Below, one piece after another: positions 23,826-36,655 of a stretch of 64,000 nucleotides of DNA. The notes under the pieces were generated by a model. It ran no database searches. It saw only the letters and a list, made by a program, of their open reading frames with translations, and was not told the DNA's origin. Position 1 is the stretch's first letter. Each line of letters opens with the position of its first letter. The translations under genes and the position numbers were made by a program. Source of the stretch: Tolypeutes matacus (Eukaryota; Chordata; Mammalia; Cingulata; Chlamyphoridae); the NCBI GenBank assembly GCA_026826555.1, contig JAKSZT010033094.1, forward strand, positions 1,107,799 through 1,171,798, written 5' to 3'.

Positions 23826-24815
23826 CATATTACATAGCTACAGTGGTAAAAGCAGAATGGGATTGACTACTGGAACCAAATTGAGAACTCAGAAATAGAC
23901 CCTCACATCTACAGTCAAGTGAATTTTGACAAGGCTTTCAAGCCCTCCCAGCTGGGCCAGAAGAGTCCATTCAACAAATGGTGCTGGGAGAACTGGATAG
24001 CCATATACAAAAGAAAGAAAGAGGACCCCTATCTCACACCTTATACAAAAATTAACTCAAAATAGATCAAGGACCTAAATATAAAAGCTAGAACCATAAA
24101 CCTCCTAGAAGAAAATGTAGGAAAACATCTTCAAGATCTTTTGGTAGACAATATTTTCTTAAACCTTACACCCAAAGCACAAGCAACAAAAGAAAAATTA
24201 GATGAATGGGACTTCCTCAAAATTAGACACTTTTGTTCTTCAAAAGACTTTGTCAAAAAGTAAAAAGGCAGCCTGCTCAATGGGAGAAAATATTTGGAAA
24301 CCACATATCCAATGAGATGATACAACCCAATGATAAAAAGACAAGCAACCCAATTTAAAAATGGGCAAAAGGCTTAAATAGACATTTCTCCAAAGAGGAA
24401 ATACAAATGGCCAAAAAGCACATGAAAAAATGCTCAACATCACTAGTTATTAGGAAAATGCAGCTCAAAACTATGAGATACCATTTCACACCTTATAGAA
24501 TGGTCATTATTAAAAAAAAAAAAAAAACAGAAAACTACAAGTGCTAGAAAAGATATGGAGAAACAGGAACCCTCCTTCACTTTTGGTGGGAATGTAGAAT
24601 TGTGCAGCCTCTGTGGAAAACACTTTGGTAGTACCTCAAGAATCTGAATATAGAACTGCCATATGATTCGGCAATCCTGTTACTAGGAACTGAAAGCAAG
24701 ATGTGAACTGACATTTACACACCAATGTTCATAGCAGCATTATTCACAATTGCTAAAATATGGAACCTGGAACCAGCCCAAGTGTTCATCAACCGATGAA
24801 TGGATATACAGTATC
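23826..24815 (+). mobile_element. L1 ORF2 C-terminal fragment, plus strand
   Basis: This continues the L1 interrupted by RFK. Forward phrases include CAACAAATGGTGCTGGGAGAACTGG, GTAGGAAAACATCTTCAAGATC and CACCAATGTTCATAGCAGCATTATTC. Stops and indels are frequent. It ends where minus-strand L1 begins. Confidence 0.8.
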
Positions 24816-26945
24816 CTTCTTTGTCTCTTATAACAGTTTTTAACTTAAAGTCTATTTTGTCTAATATTAGTTTCACTTGCCCAGCTCTCCTTTGGTTACT
24901 ATTTGCATAAGTTATCTTTTTACATCAATTTATTTTCAACTTATTTGTCTTTGTGTCTAAAATGAGTCTTTTGTAAACAATATATAGTTGGATCACTCAT
25001 TTTTATCCATTCTGCCAATCTGTATCTTTTAAAAAATAAATCAATTTTAATTATACATAGTAATAAAGCATGCAATTCATCCAAAGTGTACAATCAATGG
25101 TATTTGGTATAATCACGTAATTATGCATTCATTACTTCAATCATTATTAGACCATTTTCATTATTTCAGTAAACAAACGAGAAGATTCTTTACCTTGCCA
25201 TCTCCCTGTTTGCCCTGCTGTACATAATTGCTATTTCTGGTTATTCTTGCACAATTATTTATTTATTTTAAAGCAATTTTATTGAGATATATTCACATAG
25301 CACATGATCTATCCTAAGTGTAGCACCAATGGCTTTTAGTATAATCACAATGTTGTGCATTCACCACCACAAAAAATTTTAGAACCATTTCATTACTCCA
25401 AAAACAAAAACTCCACACCACTTAGCATGCCTTCCCCAGCCCTACATAACCACTAATAAAATTTCTTCTTTATAAATTGATTTATATTTACATTTTTAAT
25501 ACATGGAATTGTACAATATGTTACACAATATATTTAATTCATAGTAGCACATTCATACAGTATTTTTCCTTTTCTGTCTGGCTTGCTTCACTCAACATAA
25601 TGAGTTCATGCTTTATTGACTTCATTTCTTCTTACAGTTACATAATATTCTATCATATGAATACACCAGTTTGTTTATCCACTCATCGTTTGATAGACAC
25701 CTGGGTTGTTTCCAACTTTTGGCAATCATGAATAATGCTGCTATGAATATCCATGTGCAGATGTCTGCATGTCACTGCTCTCAGTTCTTCTGGGTATATA
25801 CCCAGTATTGGTAGTGCAAGATCACATGGCAAATCTATATTCAACTTCTTTAGGAACTGCCAAACAGTCCTCCACAGTGGCTGTACCATTCTACATTCCC
25901 ACCAATAGTGAATAAGTGTTTCTACCTCCACACATCCTCTCCAACACTTGTACTTCTCTGTCTTTTTAATAGTGGCCATTTTGATAGGTGTGAAATGATA
26001 TCTCACTGTAGTTTTGATTTGCATTTCCCTAATAATGAGTGATGCTGAGCATTTCTTCATGTTTTTTATTTTTTTTTTGCCATTTGTATTTCTTCTTTGG
26101 AGAAATGTCTATTCAACTCTTTCGCCCATTTTTTAAATTGGGTCATTTGTCTTTTTATTGTTGAGTTGTAACATCTCTTTATATATCCTGGATATTAAAC
26201 CCTTATCAGATATGTGATTTCCAAATATTTTTTCCCATTGAGTTGGCTGCCTTTTCACGCTTCTGACAAAGTCCTGTGAGGTGCAAAAGTGTTTAATTTT
26301 GAGGAGGTCCCATTTATCTATTTTTTCTTTTGTTGCACATGCATTGGGTGTAAGGTCCAAGAAACCACCACCTACTACAAGGTCTTGAAGATGTTTCCCT
26401 CCATTTTCTTCTAGTAGTTTTATGGGCCTGGCTTTTATATTTAGTTCTTTGATCCATTTTGAGTTGATTCTTGTATAGGGGGTGAGATAGGGGTCCTCTT
26501 TCATTCTTTAGGTTATAGATATCCAGTTCTCCCAACACTATTTGTTGAAGAGGCTGTTTTTTCCCATTAGCACGGGCTTGGTAGGTTTGTCAAAAACCAT
26601 TTGACTGCATAAATGAGGGTTTATTTCTGGGTTCCCAATTCTATTCCACTGATTGATGTGTCTATCTTCATGCCAGTACCATGCTGTTTTGACCACTGTA
26701 GCTTTGTAATATGTTTCAAGATCAGGCAGTGAAATTCCTCCCACATCGCTCTTCTTTTTTAGAATGCTTTTGGCTATTTGGGTGCACTTACACTTCCAGA
26801 TGAATTTGGTAATTGCCTTATCTAATTCTGTAAAGTAAGCTGTTGGGATTTTGATTGGTATTACATTGAATCTATAAATCAGTTTGGGCAACATTGACAT
26901 CTTCACAATATTTATTCTTCCAATCCATGAACACAGAATGTCTTT
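24816..26945 (-). mobile_element. L1 3' fragments, minus strand
   Basis: A short ORF2 piece (24.82-25.03 kb) and a 3' UTR (25.03-25.25 kb) are followed by a second 3' UTR and the C-terminal half of ORF2 (25.26-26.94 kb). Readings include [20 protein letters not shown], the Cys-rich end of ORF2p, and [20 protein letters not shown]. It ends at the poly-T run of the next L1. Confidence 0.82.
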
Positions 26946-27041
26946 CCATTTGTTTAGGTCTTTTTAAATTTCTTTTTTTTTTTTTTTTTTTACATATAAA
27001 TTTTTAAAAAATCAAACAATATATTACACAATATATTTGGT

Positions 27042-30000
27042 TCATAGTAATGCATTCATACAGTATTTGTCCTTTTGTGTCTGGCTTGTTTCACTCAACA
27101 TAATGTCCTCCAGGTTCATCCATGTTGCCATATGCTTTATGACTTCATTTCTTCCTACAGCTGCATAATATTCCATCGTGTGAATAGACCACAGTTTGTT
27201 TATCCATTCATCTGTTGATGGACACCTGGGTTGTTTCCAACTTTTGGCAATGGTGAATAATGTTGCTAGGAACATCAGTGTGCAGATGTCTGTTCGTGTC
27301 ACTGCTCTCAGTTCTTCTGGTATATACCCAGGAGTGGTATTGCAGGGTCATGTGGCAAGTCTATTTTCAACTTCTTTAGGAACTGCCAAACAGTCCTCCA
27401 TAGTGGTTGTACCATCCTGCATTCCCACCAACAGTGAAGAACTGTTCCTATCTCTCCACATCCTCTCCAACACTTGTAGTTCTCTGTCTTTTTAATAGTG
27501 GCCATTCTGATAGGTGTGAAATGATATCTCATTGTAGTTTTGATTTGCATTTCCCTAATCATGAGTGGTGCTGAGCATTTCTTCATGTGTTTTTTTGCCA
27601 TTTGTATTTCTTCTTTGGAGAAATGTCTAGTCAAGTCTTATGCCCATTTTTTAATTGGGTCATTTGTCTTTTTATTGTTGAGTTGTAACATCTCTTTATA
27701 TATCCTGGATATTAATCCCTTATCAAGATATGTGATTTCCAAATATTTTTTCCCATTGAGTTGGCTGCCTTTTCACCCTTCTGACAAAGTCCTGTGAGGT
27801 GCAAAAGTGTTTAATTTTGAGGAGGTCCCATTAATCTACTTTTTATTTTGTTGCACGTGCTTTGGGTGTAAGGTCCAAGAAACCACCACCTACTACAAGG
27901 TCTTGAAGATGTTTCCCTCCATTTTCTTCTAGTAGTGTTATGGTCCTGACTTTTATATTTAGATCTTTGATCCACTTTGAGTTGATTCTTGTATAGGGGG
28001 TGAGATAGGGGTCCTCTTTCATTCTTTAGGTTATAGATATCCATTTCTCCCAACACCATTTGTTGAAGAGACTGTTTTCTCCCATTAGTGTGGGCTTGAT
28101 AGGTTTGTCAAAAACCAGTTGACTGTATAGGTGAGGGTATATTTCTGGATTCTCAATTCTATTCCACTGATCGATATGTCTATCTTTATGCCAGTACCAT
28201 GCTGTTTTGACCACTGTAGCTTTGTAATATGTTTCAAGGTCAGGCAGTGAAATTCCTCCCACATTGCTCTTCTTTTTTAGAATACTTTTGGCTATTTGTG
28301 TGCACTTATCCTTCCAGATGAATTTGGTAATTGCCTTCTCTAATTCTGTAAAGTAAGCTGTTGGGATTTTGCTTGGTATTGCATTGAATCCATAAATCAG
28401 TTTGGGCAAGATTGACATCTTCACGATATTTATTCTTCCAATCCATGAACATGTAATGTCTTTCCATTTGTTTAGGCCTTTTAAAATTCCTTTTAGCATT
28501 GTTTTGTAGTTTTCTGCATATAGGTCCTGTACTTCTTTGGTTAAATTAACTCCTGGTATTTGATTCTTTTTGTTGCTATTGAAAATGGAATTTTCCTCCT
28601 GATTTCCTCCTCAGATGTTCAGTACTAGTGTACAAAAACATTACTGATTTTTGCGTGTTGATCTTGTATCCTGCCACTTTGCTGAACTCATTTATTAGTT
28701 CAAGTATCTTTGTTGTGGATACTTCAGGATTTTCTAAATACAGGATCATGTCATCCGCAAACAGTGAGAGTTTTACTTCCTCTTTTCCTATTTGGACGCC
28801 TTTAACTTTTTGGTCTTGTCTGATTGCCCTAGCTAGAACTTCTAGTACAATGTTGAATAACAGTGGTGACAGTGGGCATCCTTGTCTTGTTCCTGATCTT
28901 CGGGGGAAAGCTTTCAACCTTTCCCCATTGAGTATGATGTTGGCTGTGGGTTTTTCATATATGCCTTTTATCATATTGAGGAATTTTCCTTTTATTCCTA
29001 TCTTTTGAAGTATTTTTATCAAAAAAGGATGTTGGATTTTGTTGAATGCCTTTTTTGCATCTATTGAGATGATCATGTGGTTTTTTTTCCTTCAATTTGT
29101 TAATGTGGTATATTACATTGATTGATTTTCTTATGTTGAATCAGCCTTGCATACCAGGAATAAATCCCACTTGGTCGTGATGTATAAGTCTTTTGATATG
29201 CTGTTAGATTCGATTTGCAAGTATTTTGTTGAGAATTTTTGCATCTATGTTCATTAGAGATTGGTCTGTAATTTTCTTTTCTTGTGGAATCTTTATCTGG
29301 CTTTGGTATTAGGGTGATGTTGGCTTCATAAAATGTGTTGGGTAATTTTCCCTCCTCTTCAATTTTTTAGAAGAGTTTAAACAGGATTGGTGTTAATTCT
29401 TTTCGAACTGCTTGGTAGAATTCATCTGTGAAGCCATCTGGTCCTGGACTTTTCTTTGCTGGGAGATTTTTGGTGACGGATTCAATCTCTTTAAATGTGA
29501 TTGATTTGTTAAGTTCTTGTATTTCTTGCAGCATCAGTGTAGGTTGGTTGTGTGTTTCTAGAAATTTGTCCATTTCACCTAGGTTGTCCGGTTTTTTGGC
29601 ATATAGTTTCTCATAATAACATCTTATGATTCTTTTTATTTCTGTGTGGTCATTTGTAACTTCGCCCCTTTCATTTCTTATTGTATTTATTTGCATCTTC
29701 TCTCTTTTTTTGTTAGTCTAGCAAGGAGTTTGTCAATTTTATTGATCTTCTCAAAGAACCAGATTTTCGTTTTGTTGATTTTCTCTACTGTTTTTCTGTT
29801 CTCATTTTCATTTATTTCTGCTCTAATCTTTATTATTTCTTTCCTTCTGCTTGCTTTGGGATTGGTTTGCTGTTTTTCTATTTTCTCTAGTTGTTCAGTT
29901 AAATCTTTGAGTTTAGCTCTTTCTTGTTTTTTAATATAGGCATTTAGGGCTATAAATATCCCTCTCAAGATTGCCTTCGCTGTATCCCATAAGTTTTGAT

Positions 30001-30900
30001 ATGTTGTGTTCTCATTTACATTTGTCTCAATATATTTACTGATTTCACTTGCAATTTCTTCTTTGACTCACTGATCATTTAGGAGTGTGTTGTTCAGTCT
30101 CCACACATTTACAAATTTACTTTTTTCCTGTTTGTTATTGATTTCTAGTTTCATTCCATTATGATCTGAGAAGGTGCTTTGTATAATTCCAAATCTTTTT
30201 ATATTTATTGAGAGCTGAATTGTGACCTAATATATGGTCTGTCCTGGAGAAAGATCCATGGCACTTGAGAAGAAGTATAACCTGCTGAGTTTGGATACAG
30301 TGTTCTGTATATGTCTGTCAGGTCTAACTTGTTTATCATATTGTTCTCTGTTTCTTTGTTGATCTTCTGTCTAGTTGTTCTATTTAATGATGTGAGTGGG
30401 ACGAAGTAGCCAATGATTATTGTAGAAATGTCTATTTCTGTCTTCAGTTTTGCCAGAGTTTGTCTCATATATTTTGGGGCACCATGGTTAGGTGCATAGA
30501 TATTTATGACTGTTTTATCTTCCTGGTGGATTGTTCCTTTTATTAATATATAATGACCTTCTGTATCTCATATAACTTTTTTGCATTTAAAGTCTGTTTT
30601 GTCTGATATTAGTATAGCTACCCGTGCTCTTTTCTGGTTACTATTCACGTGGAGTATCTTTTTCCAACCTTTCACTTTCAGCCAGTTTATATACCTCGGT
30701 TTAAGGTGAGTTTCTTGTAAGCAGCATGTGGATAGCTCATGTTTTTTTTATCCACTCTAGCAGCCTGTACCTTTTGATTGGGAAGTTTACTCCATTCAGA
30801 TTCAATGATATTACTGTAAATGCACTATTTAGTTCCTCCATTTTATTCTTTGGTTTTCATATGTCATCTTGTTTTTGTTTCTCTTTTTACTCTTTTGGTT
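27042..30900 (-). pseudogene. L1 ORF2 (endonuclease and reverse transcriptase), broken
   Basis: ORF2p nicks DNA and primes reverse transcription at the nick. The endonuclease C-terminal part is seen at 30205-30468 (LTDIYRTLYPNSAGYT). RT lies at 28576-29076 with [20 protein letters not shown] and the catalytic box [13 protein letters not shown] at about 28750. The region after RT is [17 protein letters not shown] (28.4 kb). The Cys-rich end is [20 protein letters not shown] (27.4 kb), and EYYAAVGRNEVIKH lies near the end. At least seven frame pieces show multiple frameshifts and stops, including damage to the endonuclease start. The normal length is about 1,275 residues. Confidence 0.88.
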
Positions 30901-30922
30901 ATTCTTTCTGCTATTCTTTCTT

Positions 30923-31940
30923 CTATACTCTCCTCCAAGCCTCTCTCTCCTGTCTTTTTCTTTCAGGTTCTAAGGCTTCCTTTAATATTTCCTGCAAAGG
31001 TGGATTCTTTTTTGCAAACTCTCTTAGTTTCTGTTTGTTTGTGAATACTTTATATTCACCTTCATATTTGAAGGACAGTTTTGCTGGATAAAGAATTCTC
31101 GGCTGGCAGTTTTTCTCTTTCAATTGTATCATACCACTGTCTTCTCACCTCCATGGTTTCTGAAGAGAAATCTGCACTAAGTCTTACTGTACGTCCTTTG
31201 TACATGATCATTTGCTTCTCTCTTGCTGCTCTGAGAATGTTCTCTTTGTCTTTGACATTTGACATTCTGATTAGTATGTGTCTTGGTGTAGATCTATTTG
31301 GATTTATTCTGATTGGGGTACGGTGTGCTTCTTGGACATGTAAATTCATTTCTTTTGTGAGAGTTGGGAAATTTTCAGCTATTATTTCCTCAAATACTCT
31401 TTCTGCACCTTTTCCCTCCTCTTCCCCTTCTGGAACCCCCACACTACGTATGTTGTTGCGTTTTGTGTTGTCATTGAACGCTCTGAGCCCCTGCTCAATT
31501 TTTTCCATTCTTTCCGTTCTTTTCTCTCTCAATTTTAGCTTCTCTGTCTTCAGTATCACTTATTCTTTCTTCCAGCATTTCGAGTCTGCTGTTGTATGCC
31601 TCAAATGTGTTTTTGACCTCACCTATTGTGTCTTTCATTCCCATGAGCTCTGTTACTTTTCTGTTCAGGATATCTAATTCTTCTTTGAGTTTGCTCAGTG
31701 TCTTCTTGATGTCATTTATCTCTTTAACTATATTGTCTTTCAACTCATTAATTTGATTATAGAAATTTGTGCTCATCTCGCTGATTAGTTCTCTCAAATT
31801 CTGCATCTCTTCTGGAACTTTGATGTATTACTTTCCTTGGGCCAAGTCTATTTTCTTAGTATGGCTTGTAATTTTTTGCTGGTGTTTAAGCATCTGGTTA
31901 GGATGTCGTTTATGCAGATGCTCAATCTCTTTCTCTTTTA
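30923..31940 (-). pseudogene. L1 ORF1 (RNA-binding chaperone), broken
   Basis: ORF1p coats L1 RNA as a trimer. The N-terminal coiled coil is visible at 31495-31806 (ELKDNIVKEINDIKKTLSKL and LEMLEERISDTED heptads). The RRM part with VGVPEGEEE and the C-terminal domain with HILIRMSNVKDKENIL and RLSADFSSETMEVRRQW lie at 31062-31559. The basic tail is at 30923-31132 (CQPRILYPAKLSF). Three overlapping frames mean two frameshifts, and there is a stop near 31830 before the coiled coil. Order and length match mammalian ORF1p. Confidence 0.88.
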
Positions 31941-32999
31941 TAGGGATTTAGTGGCAGGAGGCTGTGAGTTATCACAGCTCTTTGTTTTTTGGCTTGACCT
32001 GGATTGTTAGGATTGTCCTGCTGGTTGCTCAAAACTAGGCACTGGACCCAGTTATTGGTTATATAGAGTCACTTCCTAGAGCCTTGGGCAGGGAGGCTGT
32101 AGAGACCAGGAAAAGCCTCTCCTACTTATTTTTTATTTTCTTATGTGCACTTCCTTGGTCTGCCAGGAGATGGTGCTCTTTGGCTGCTCTCAATTCATTG
32201 CCTGGTCAGAGTGTATTTGTTGCAACACAGACCAGATCAATGTGATAGAGCTTCCTGCCTGGGGGCTAAAAGCCTTGTAATTCAAACTTTCTGAGACAGT
32301 TCTCCAGTCTTTTCTGGCAGCCCCCTCCCTTTTCCCACCTAGGAAATATTTCCACTCCCTTCTGAGTCCTCAACTATCAGTCTCTGTTAGTAGAGGAGGA
32401 GATTGGGAGGTTTGTATATCTTTAGCTCCTTGCAGGCTCCAAGGCAAACAATGGAGCAGCTCCATCCGGCCTGGAAGGGCTCTTAGGACAGGGCAGACCA
32501 AACCTGCGAGTAAAAAGCTGGGTCAGCCCCAGGCTCTCTCTCCCCTCTCCTGTGGAGTCCTCAACAATTAATCCAGGCTAGAAGAGAGGGAGATTGCGAG
32601 GGATGGATTTCTCCAGTCCTTAGCCGGCTCCGAGGGCAAACCACCGTGAGGTCTTACCTGGCCTGGAAGGGTCTATGGGGCTCCGCAGCCCAAATTTGTG
32701 GGTCAGAATGTGAGTCAGCCTTAGGTTGTGACCCTCACTCTCTCCTTTCCTGGGGTGATAGATCCCTGGAGCCCCCTTTGCCTGTAGTCGCAGGCCCAGG
32801 GGCCCGAGAATTCTAAAGTGTGGGGAAGGGTGCTAGCAGCAGCAGCTGCTGCTGGTTCCAACTCACAGTTCTGTCGTTGTGATTTCCCTCTTTTGTCCTT
32901 CTCTCCTCTGGGTAGTGTGCAGCCTTCACCTGCTGTCCTAAACCCTAGAAGATCTTTTTCAAGGCTGTTTCACACTGTCCTCTAGCTATTTTTCTGGAG

Positions 33000-33270
33000 A
33001 AGAGATTCACATGTCTGTAAACAAACATTTGCACACTGATGTTCATAGTGGTGTTATTCACAATGGCCAAAGGATGGAAACAACCCAAGTGTCCTTCAAC
33101 TGATGAATGAATAAACAAGATGTGGTATATACATATAATGGAATACTATGCTGCTGTAAGAAGAAATTAAATTGGGACATATATGATGACATGGATGAAA
33201 CTTGAAGACATTATGTTATGTGAAAGAAGACAGACACAAAAGGACAAATACTGTATAATGAATTGAATTG
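33000..33270 (+). mobile_element. L1 ORF2 end, plus strand
   Basis: Forward-sense sequence GTTCATAGTGGTGTTATTCAC, CCTTCAACTGATGAATGAATAAAC and ATACTATGCTGCTGTAAGAAG is the ORF2 C-terminus. It overlaps in content with 24.70-24.82 kb, so it is a separate copy. Confidence 0.7.
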
Positions 33271-33860
33271 ATTTATTATTTTTGAAGCATAGATTTTAAG
33301 TGCATTCCAGATGGAGGGTGGTGGTTAGGTTTTTGTCTGTTTTCTAGTAGCCTCTAGTATTATATGTATTTTGACAGGGTGTGACAAGTAGTTTGAGGGT
33401 GTGTTCTGGGGCTGTGATGGGCTTGAGACTTCTAAATAGCTGTAGTCATGTAACTTGTTATTATGGGTTTTGTAGTTTATGTGTGTATATGGAAAATGTG
33501 ATAAATGTGTGCATTTGAGAATGCAACGTATATATGCATATCTATTTGCTTTCATCAGATGTTTGTTTTAGTATTTGGCTAGAGGTTAGAGTTTGTATAC
33601 ATTTGGAGATGAGGGGAGTGTAGTGCTCTGTGCGGAGTATTTAAATTCATATACATTGGAGTTGTAGAGTGTATTGAGTGGGTTTATTTGGAGAGTAGGG
33701 GCAGGAGATTATCTTAATGTTTGGTGGCACTTTTTTACAGAGACATATGAATCCTTCTGTACAAAATTTGCCCTTCTTGTTTTGGCTGCTCTGTATTAAC
33801 AAATAATAATCTTATACTGGATTGCAAGTCTTATCATTACAGGAAAAAGTCTGTCACTAT
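33271..33860. other. Unassigned sequence
   Basis: No gene or repeat family is recognised. The plus strand is G/T-rich, with many GTGTGT/TATGTG words. Confidence 0.4.
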
Positions 33861-34946
33861 ATTTTATAAATTTTTAATTTGAAATAATATCAAACTGACA
33901 GGACACTTTCAAAAATAATTCAAAACTGCTACAGAGAACTCCAATATACTCTCCACTCAAGTATCCATATCCACCAACTTCTATATTTTGTCACATTTGC
34001 TATATCATCCTATATATATCTATCAATCTATCCATATATCCATCAATCCAATTGGCTATCCATCTATTCATGTATTTTCTAAACATTTGAGAGCAGGTTG
34101 TATACATCATGCTCATTAAACATGTAATGACATACTTCTATGTACTTTCTCTAAGAAAAAGGATGTTTACTTATGTAGTCACTTTAAGTACAGTTATCAA
34201 ATAGAAAAAATTTAATATTTATATAAAGCCAGAAATATATATTCCAATTTGTTCATTTGCTGTATAATGTTCTGTTGGACATTTTCTTCCTCATTATTAG
34301 ACCCAGTCCTGGATCATGTATCACATTTAGTTATTTTCTCTTTAGTCTCTCTCTTTTCTTAATTGTAGAAGTCTATCTAAAACATGAAATTTCCCATCTC
34401 ATCCACACCAAACATACAATTCAGTGAGATGAGTGACCTTCATAATGTTGTGCTACCCTTATCACTGTGGGTTACCAGAACTTTCCTATCATGCCAAACA
34501 GAAAACATGAACTAATTTTGCATTATCACACCATTCACCCTCCCTTTCATCCTTGGTAACCTGTAGACTAGTTTATGACTATATGGCTTTGCATATTCTA
34601 GCTATTTCAAATTAGTGAAATCATATATCTCTCCCTTTGTGTGTTACCGATTTCACTCAGCATGACGTCTTCAAGGTTCATCCATGTAGTAACATATATC
34701 ATAACATCATCCATTTTAGGGCTGAATAACATTCCATTGTATGTATATACCACATTTTGTTTATCCATTCAACTGTTATTTCCACCTTTTGGCTATTGTG
34801 AATAATGCTGCTATGAAAATCAGTGTACAAATATTGATTTGAGTCCCTGCTCTCAATTCTTTTGGGTATATACCTAGAAGTTGGGTTGCTGGATGAAACA
34901 ATAATTCTATTTAACTTTCTAAGGAAGCACACAAATTTTTTCCACA
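33861..34946 (-). mobile_element. Old L1 3' UTR and ORF2 end
   Basis: Old-type L1 3' UTR text (TTTTTAATTTGAAATAATATCAAAC, CCCTTATCACTGTGGGTTACC) leads to an ORF2 C-terminal piece at 34699-34959 containing MWYIHTMECYSALKW. It is the host of the next three insertions and continues to 37740. Confidence 0.75.
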
Positions 34947-34962
34947 CTGATAGTGCCATTTT

Positions 34963-35046
34963 TTTTTTTTAGGAGGTAATGGAGATTGAACCCAGGACTT
35001 CATACATGTGAAGCAGGTGCTCAAACACTGAGCTATACCCACTTCC
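34963..35046 (-). mobile_element. Short tRNA-derived SINE
   Basis: A monomer of about 84 bp: a T-run, AGGAGGTAATGGAGATTGAACCC (reversed B box) and GAGCTATACCCACTTCC. A 16-bp duplication CTGA(T/C)AGTGCCATTTT lies at 34947-34962 and 35047-35062 with one mismatch. Confidence 0.88.
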
Positions 35047-35120
35047 CTGACAGTGCCATTTTACATTCCCACCAACAATATATAAAGTTTCATATTTCTC
35101 CACATGCTTGCCGACACTTT

Positions 35121-36317
35121 TTTTTTTTTTTTTTTATTATGGGTAAAAATCAAAATTCTCACAATACATACAAACATTTGTAAAATGATATATAAATATA
35201 TATGCATATATGTGTATTTGCTTACAAAAATGTTATTTGTATATATATATATACACATATATTTTAAGAGGTGCTTAGATTACCTAAAATATTACACGGA
35301 ACCCACTGGGATTCCCATGTTGCCCACCTCCCACACCTACCACCACATCCCACACAAACATCTCCCACAGTGTGGCCCACCAACCTCAATGAACTTACAC
35401 ATCCTGGAGCCTTGCCACCAACCATAGACCACAGTTCACACTGTAGACCACACTCTCTCCCACTCAGTTCTGAGTGGTGTGTGCTGATTTAAAATGGCCT
35501 ACATCCATTGCCACAACAGTACTCAGGACAACCTCCAACTCCCAAAGAAGCCCCTGTATTTCAACTGCTCATCCCCTCCCTACCCAAAAACTGTCAAGTG
35601 GCCACTGGCTCCACCTCATTGTTATAATTTCTTGCATTGCTAGAATCACCATATTTGAGCAAGAGAATACCATCAAGTCCACTCTAGTCCATAGTTCTTC
35701 CCCCAATCCAGAGGCGACTGGGATGGTGATGTCCACTCCAACTCCAAGTGAGAGAGGGCTTATATCCCATGGATATGGTGGGTGGGATGATCCTGCCTGC
35801 AGATGCAGGCCCTCTCCATTCCCTGGGATGGCCATTGCCCATCGTTGTCTCCTCACCAGGTGACTTGGATGAGTCCATTGAGCTGTAGGGTAGGAGTTGC
35901 AGCTCCACCTAGATTTCATGTACACCTGGCACATAGGTAGGTGGGAGGCTCCAGTCTCTGGAAGTATACCTAAGAAACTCCAGCATCACATGTAGGTTTG
36001 AATAGAAGGGACTGGTGAACCATGTGCAGGGAGGACTTATTTGAGTCTAATTCTGTCACTCTCAGGAGCACAGATTCCAAAATAGAACCCACTGATAAGG
36101 CATCAGTCTCTGGGGCTATCCCCCCTTATATAAGACCAGGGTGTCTCTGGAGCTCTCAGGAACCACACTGAGTGGGGTGATAGGCACTTAGATGTTCTAT
36201 GAGCTCCTACTAAGGTGTGCGTAAGAGTTACCTCTGGGATGACCTCCCGACTCTCTTTGAAGTCTCTTAGCCACTTGAACTCATTTGTCTTTACCGTTTC
36301 CCCCTTTTATTCAAGGT
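35121..36317 (-). mobile_element. Young 5'-truncated L1 3'-UTR insertion
   Basis: About 1.2 kb of L1 3' UTR with poly-A (poly-T at 35118-35137) and the AT-rich end (TTTGTATATATATATATACAC). It is flanked by a duplication TTGCCGACACTTTTT (35108-35122 and 36318-36332). No ORF2 is included. It is the ungapped paralogue of 10585-10938. Open readings within it are not genes. Confidence 0.9.
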
Positions 36318-36655
36318 TGCCGACACTTTTTATCTCCTGTTGTTAAATTATACCCATTTTAGTAGGTGTGATGTGGTATCACATTCCAGTTTTGATTTGC
36401 ATGTCTATAATGGTTATGTTTTTCAAGTCCTTGACCCATTTTTTAAACTTGTTTTTTTTTTTTTTTGTCATATTGTAAAAGTTCTTTAAATATTATGAAT
36501 GCTAAACTCTTATCTGAAATGTAGTTTACAAATACTCTCAACCATTCTGTTGCCTGTGTTTTTACTCTCTTGGTAATGTCCTTGGTAATATCTCCTTGGT
36601 AATACACAATCTTTAAAAATTTTGATTTTCAATTGACCTATTTTTATTTTGTTGC

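Larger units (their letters stand above)
26965..32995 (-). mobile_element. Nearly full-length L1
   Basis: The poly-T at 26968-26990 is the poly-A tail. In minus order: a roughly 1-kb GC-richer 5' UTR (31.95-32.99 kb), ORF1 (about 30.92-31.94 kb), ORF2 (about 27.04-30.90 kb), and a very short 3' end. About 6 kb is a normal L1 length. Both ORFs are broken, so it cannot move. It matches 24.8-26.9 kb closely in wording, so the two are members of related young subfamilies. Confidence 0.88.

Noticed and set aside
31081..31677. 198-residue open reading on the plus strand
   Set aside because: It is the antisense of L1 ORF1; the minus strand has clear ORF1p motifs.
35569..35934. 121-residue open reading on the minus strand
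   Set aside because: It lies wholly inside the L1 3' UTR insertion, with no homologous protein motif.
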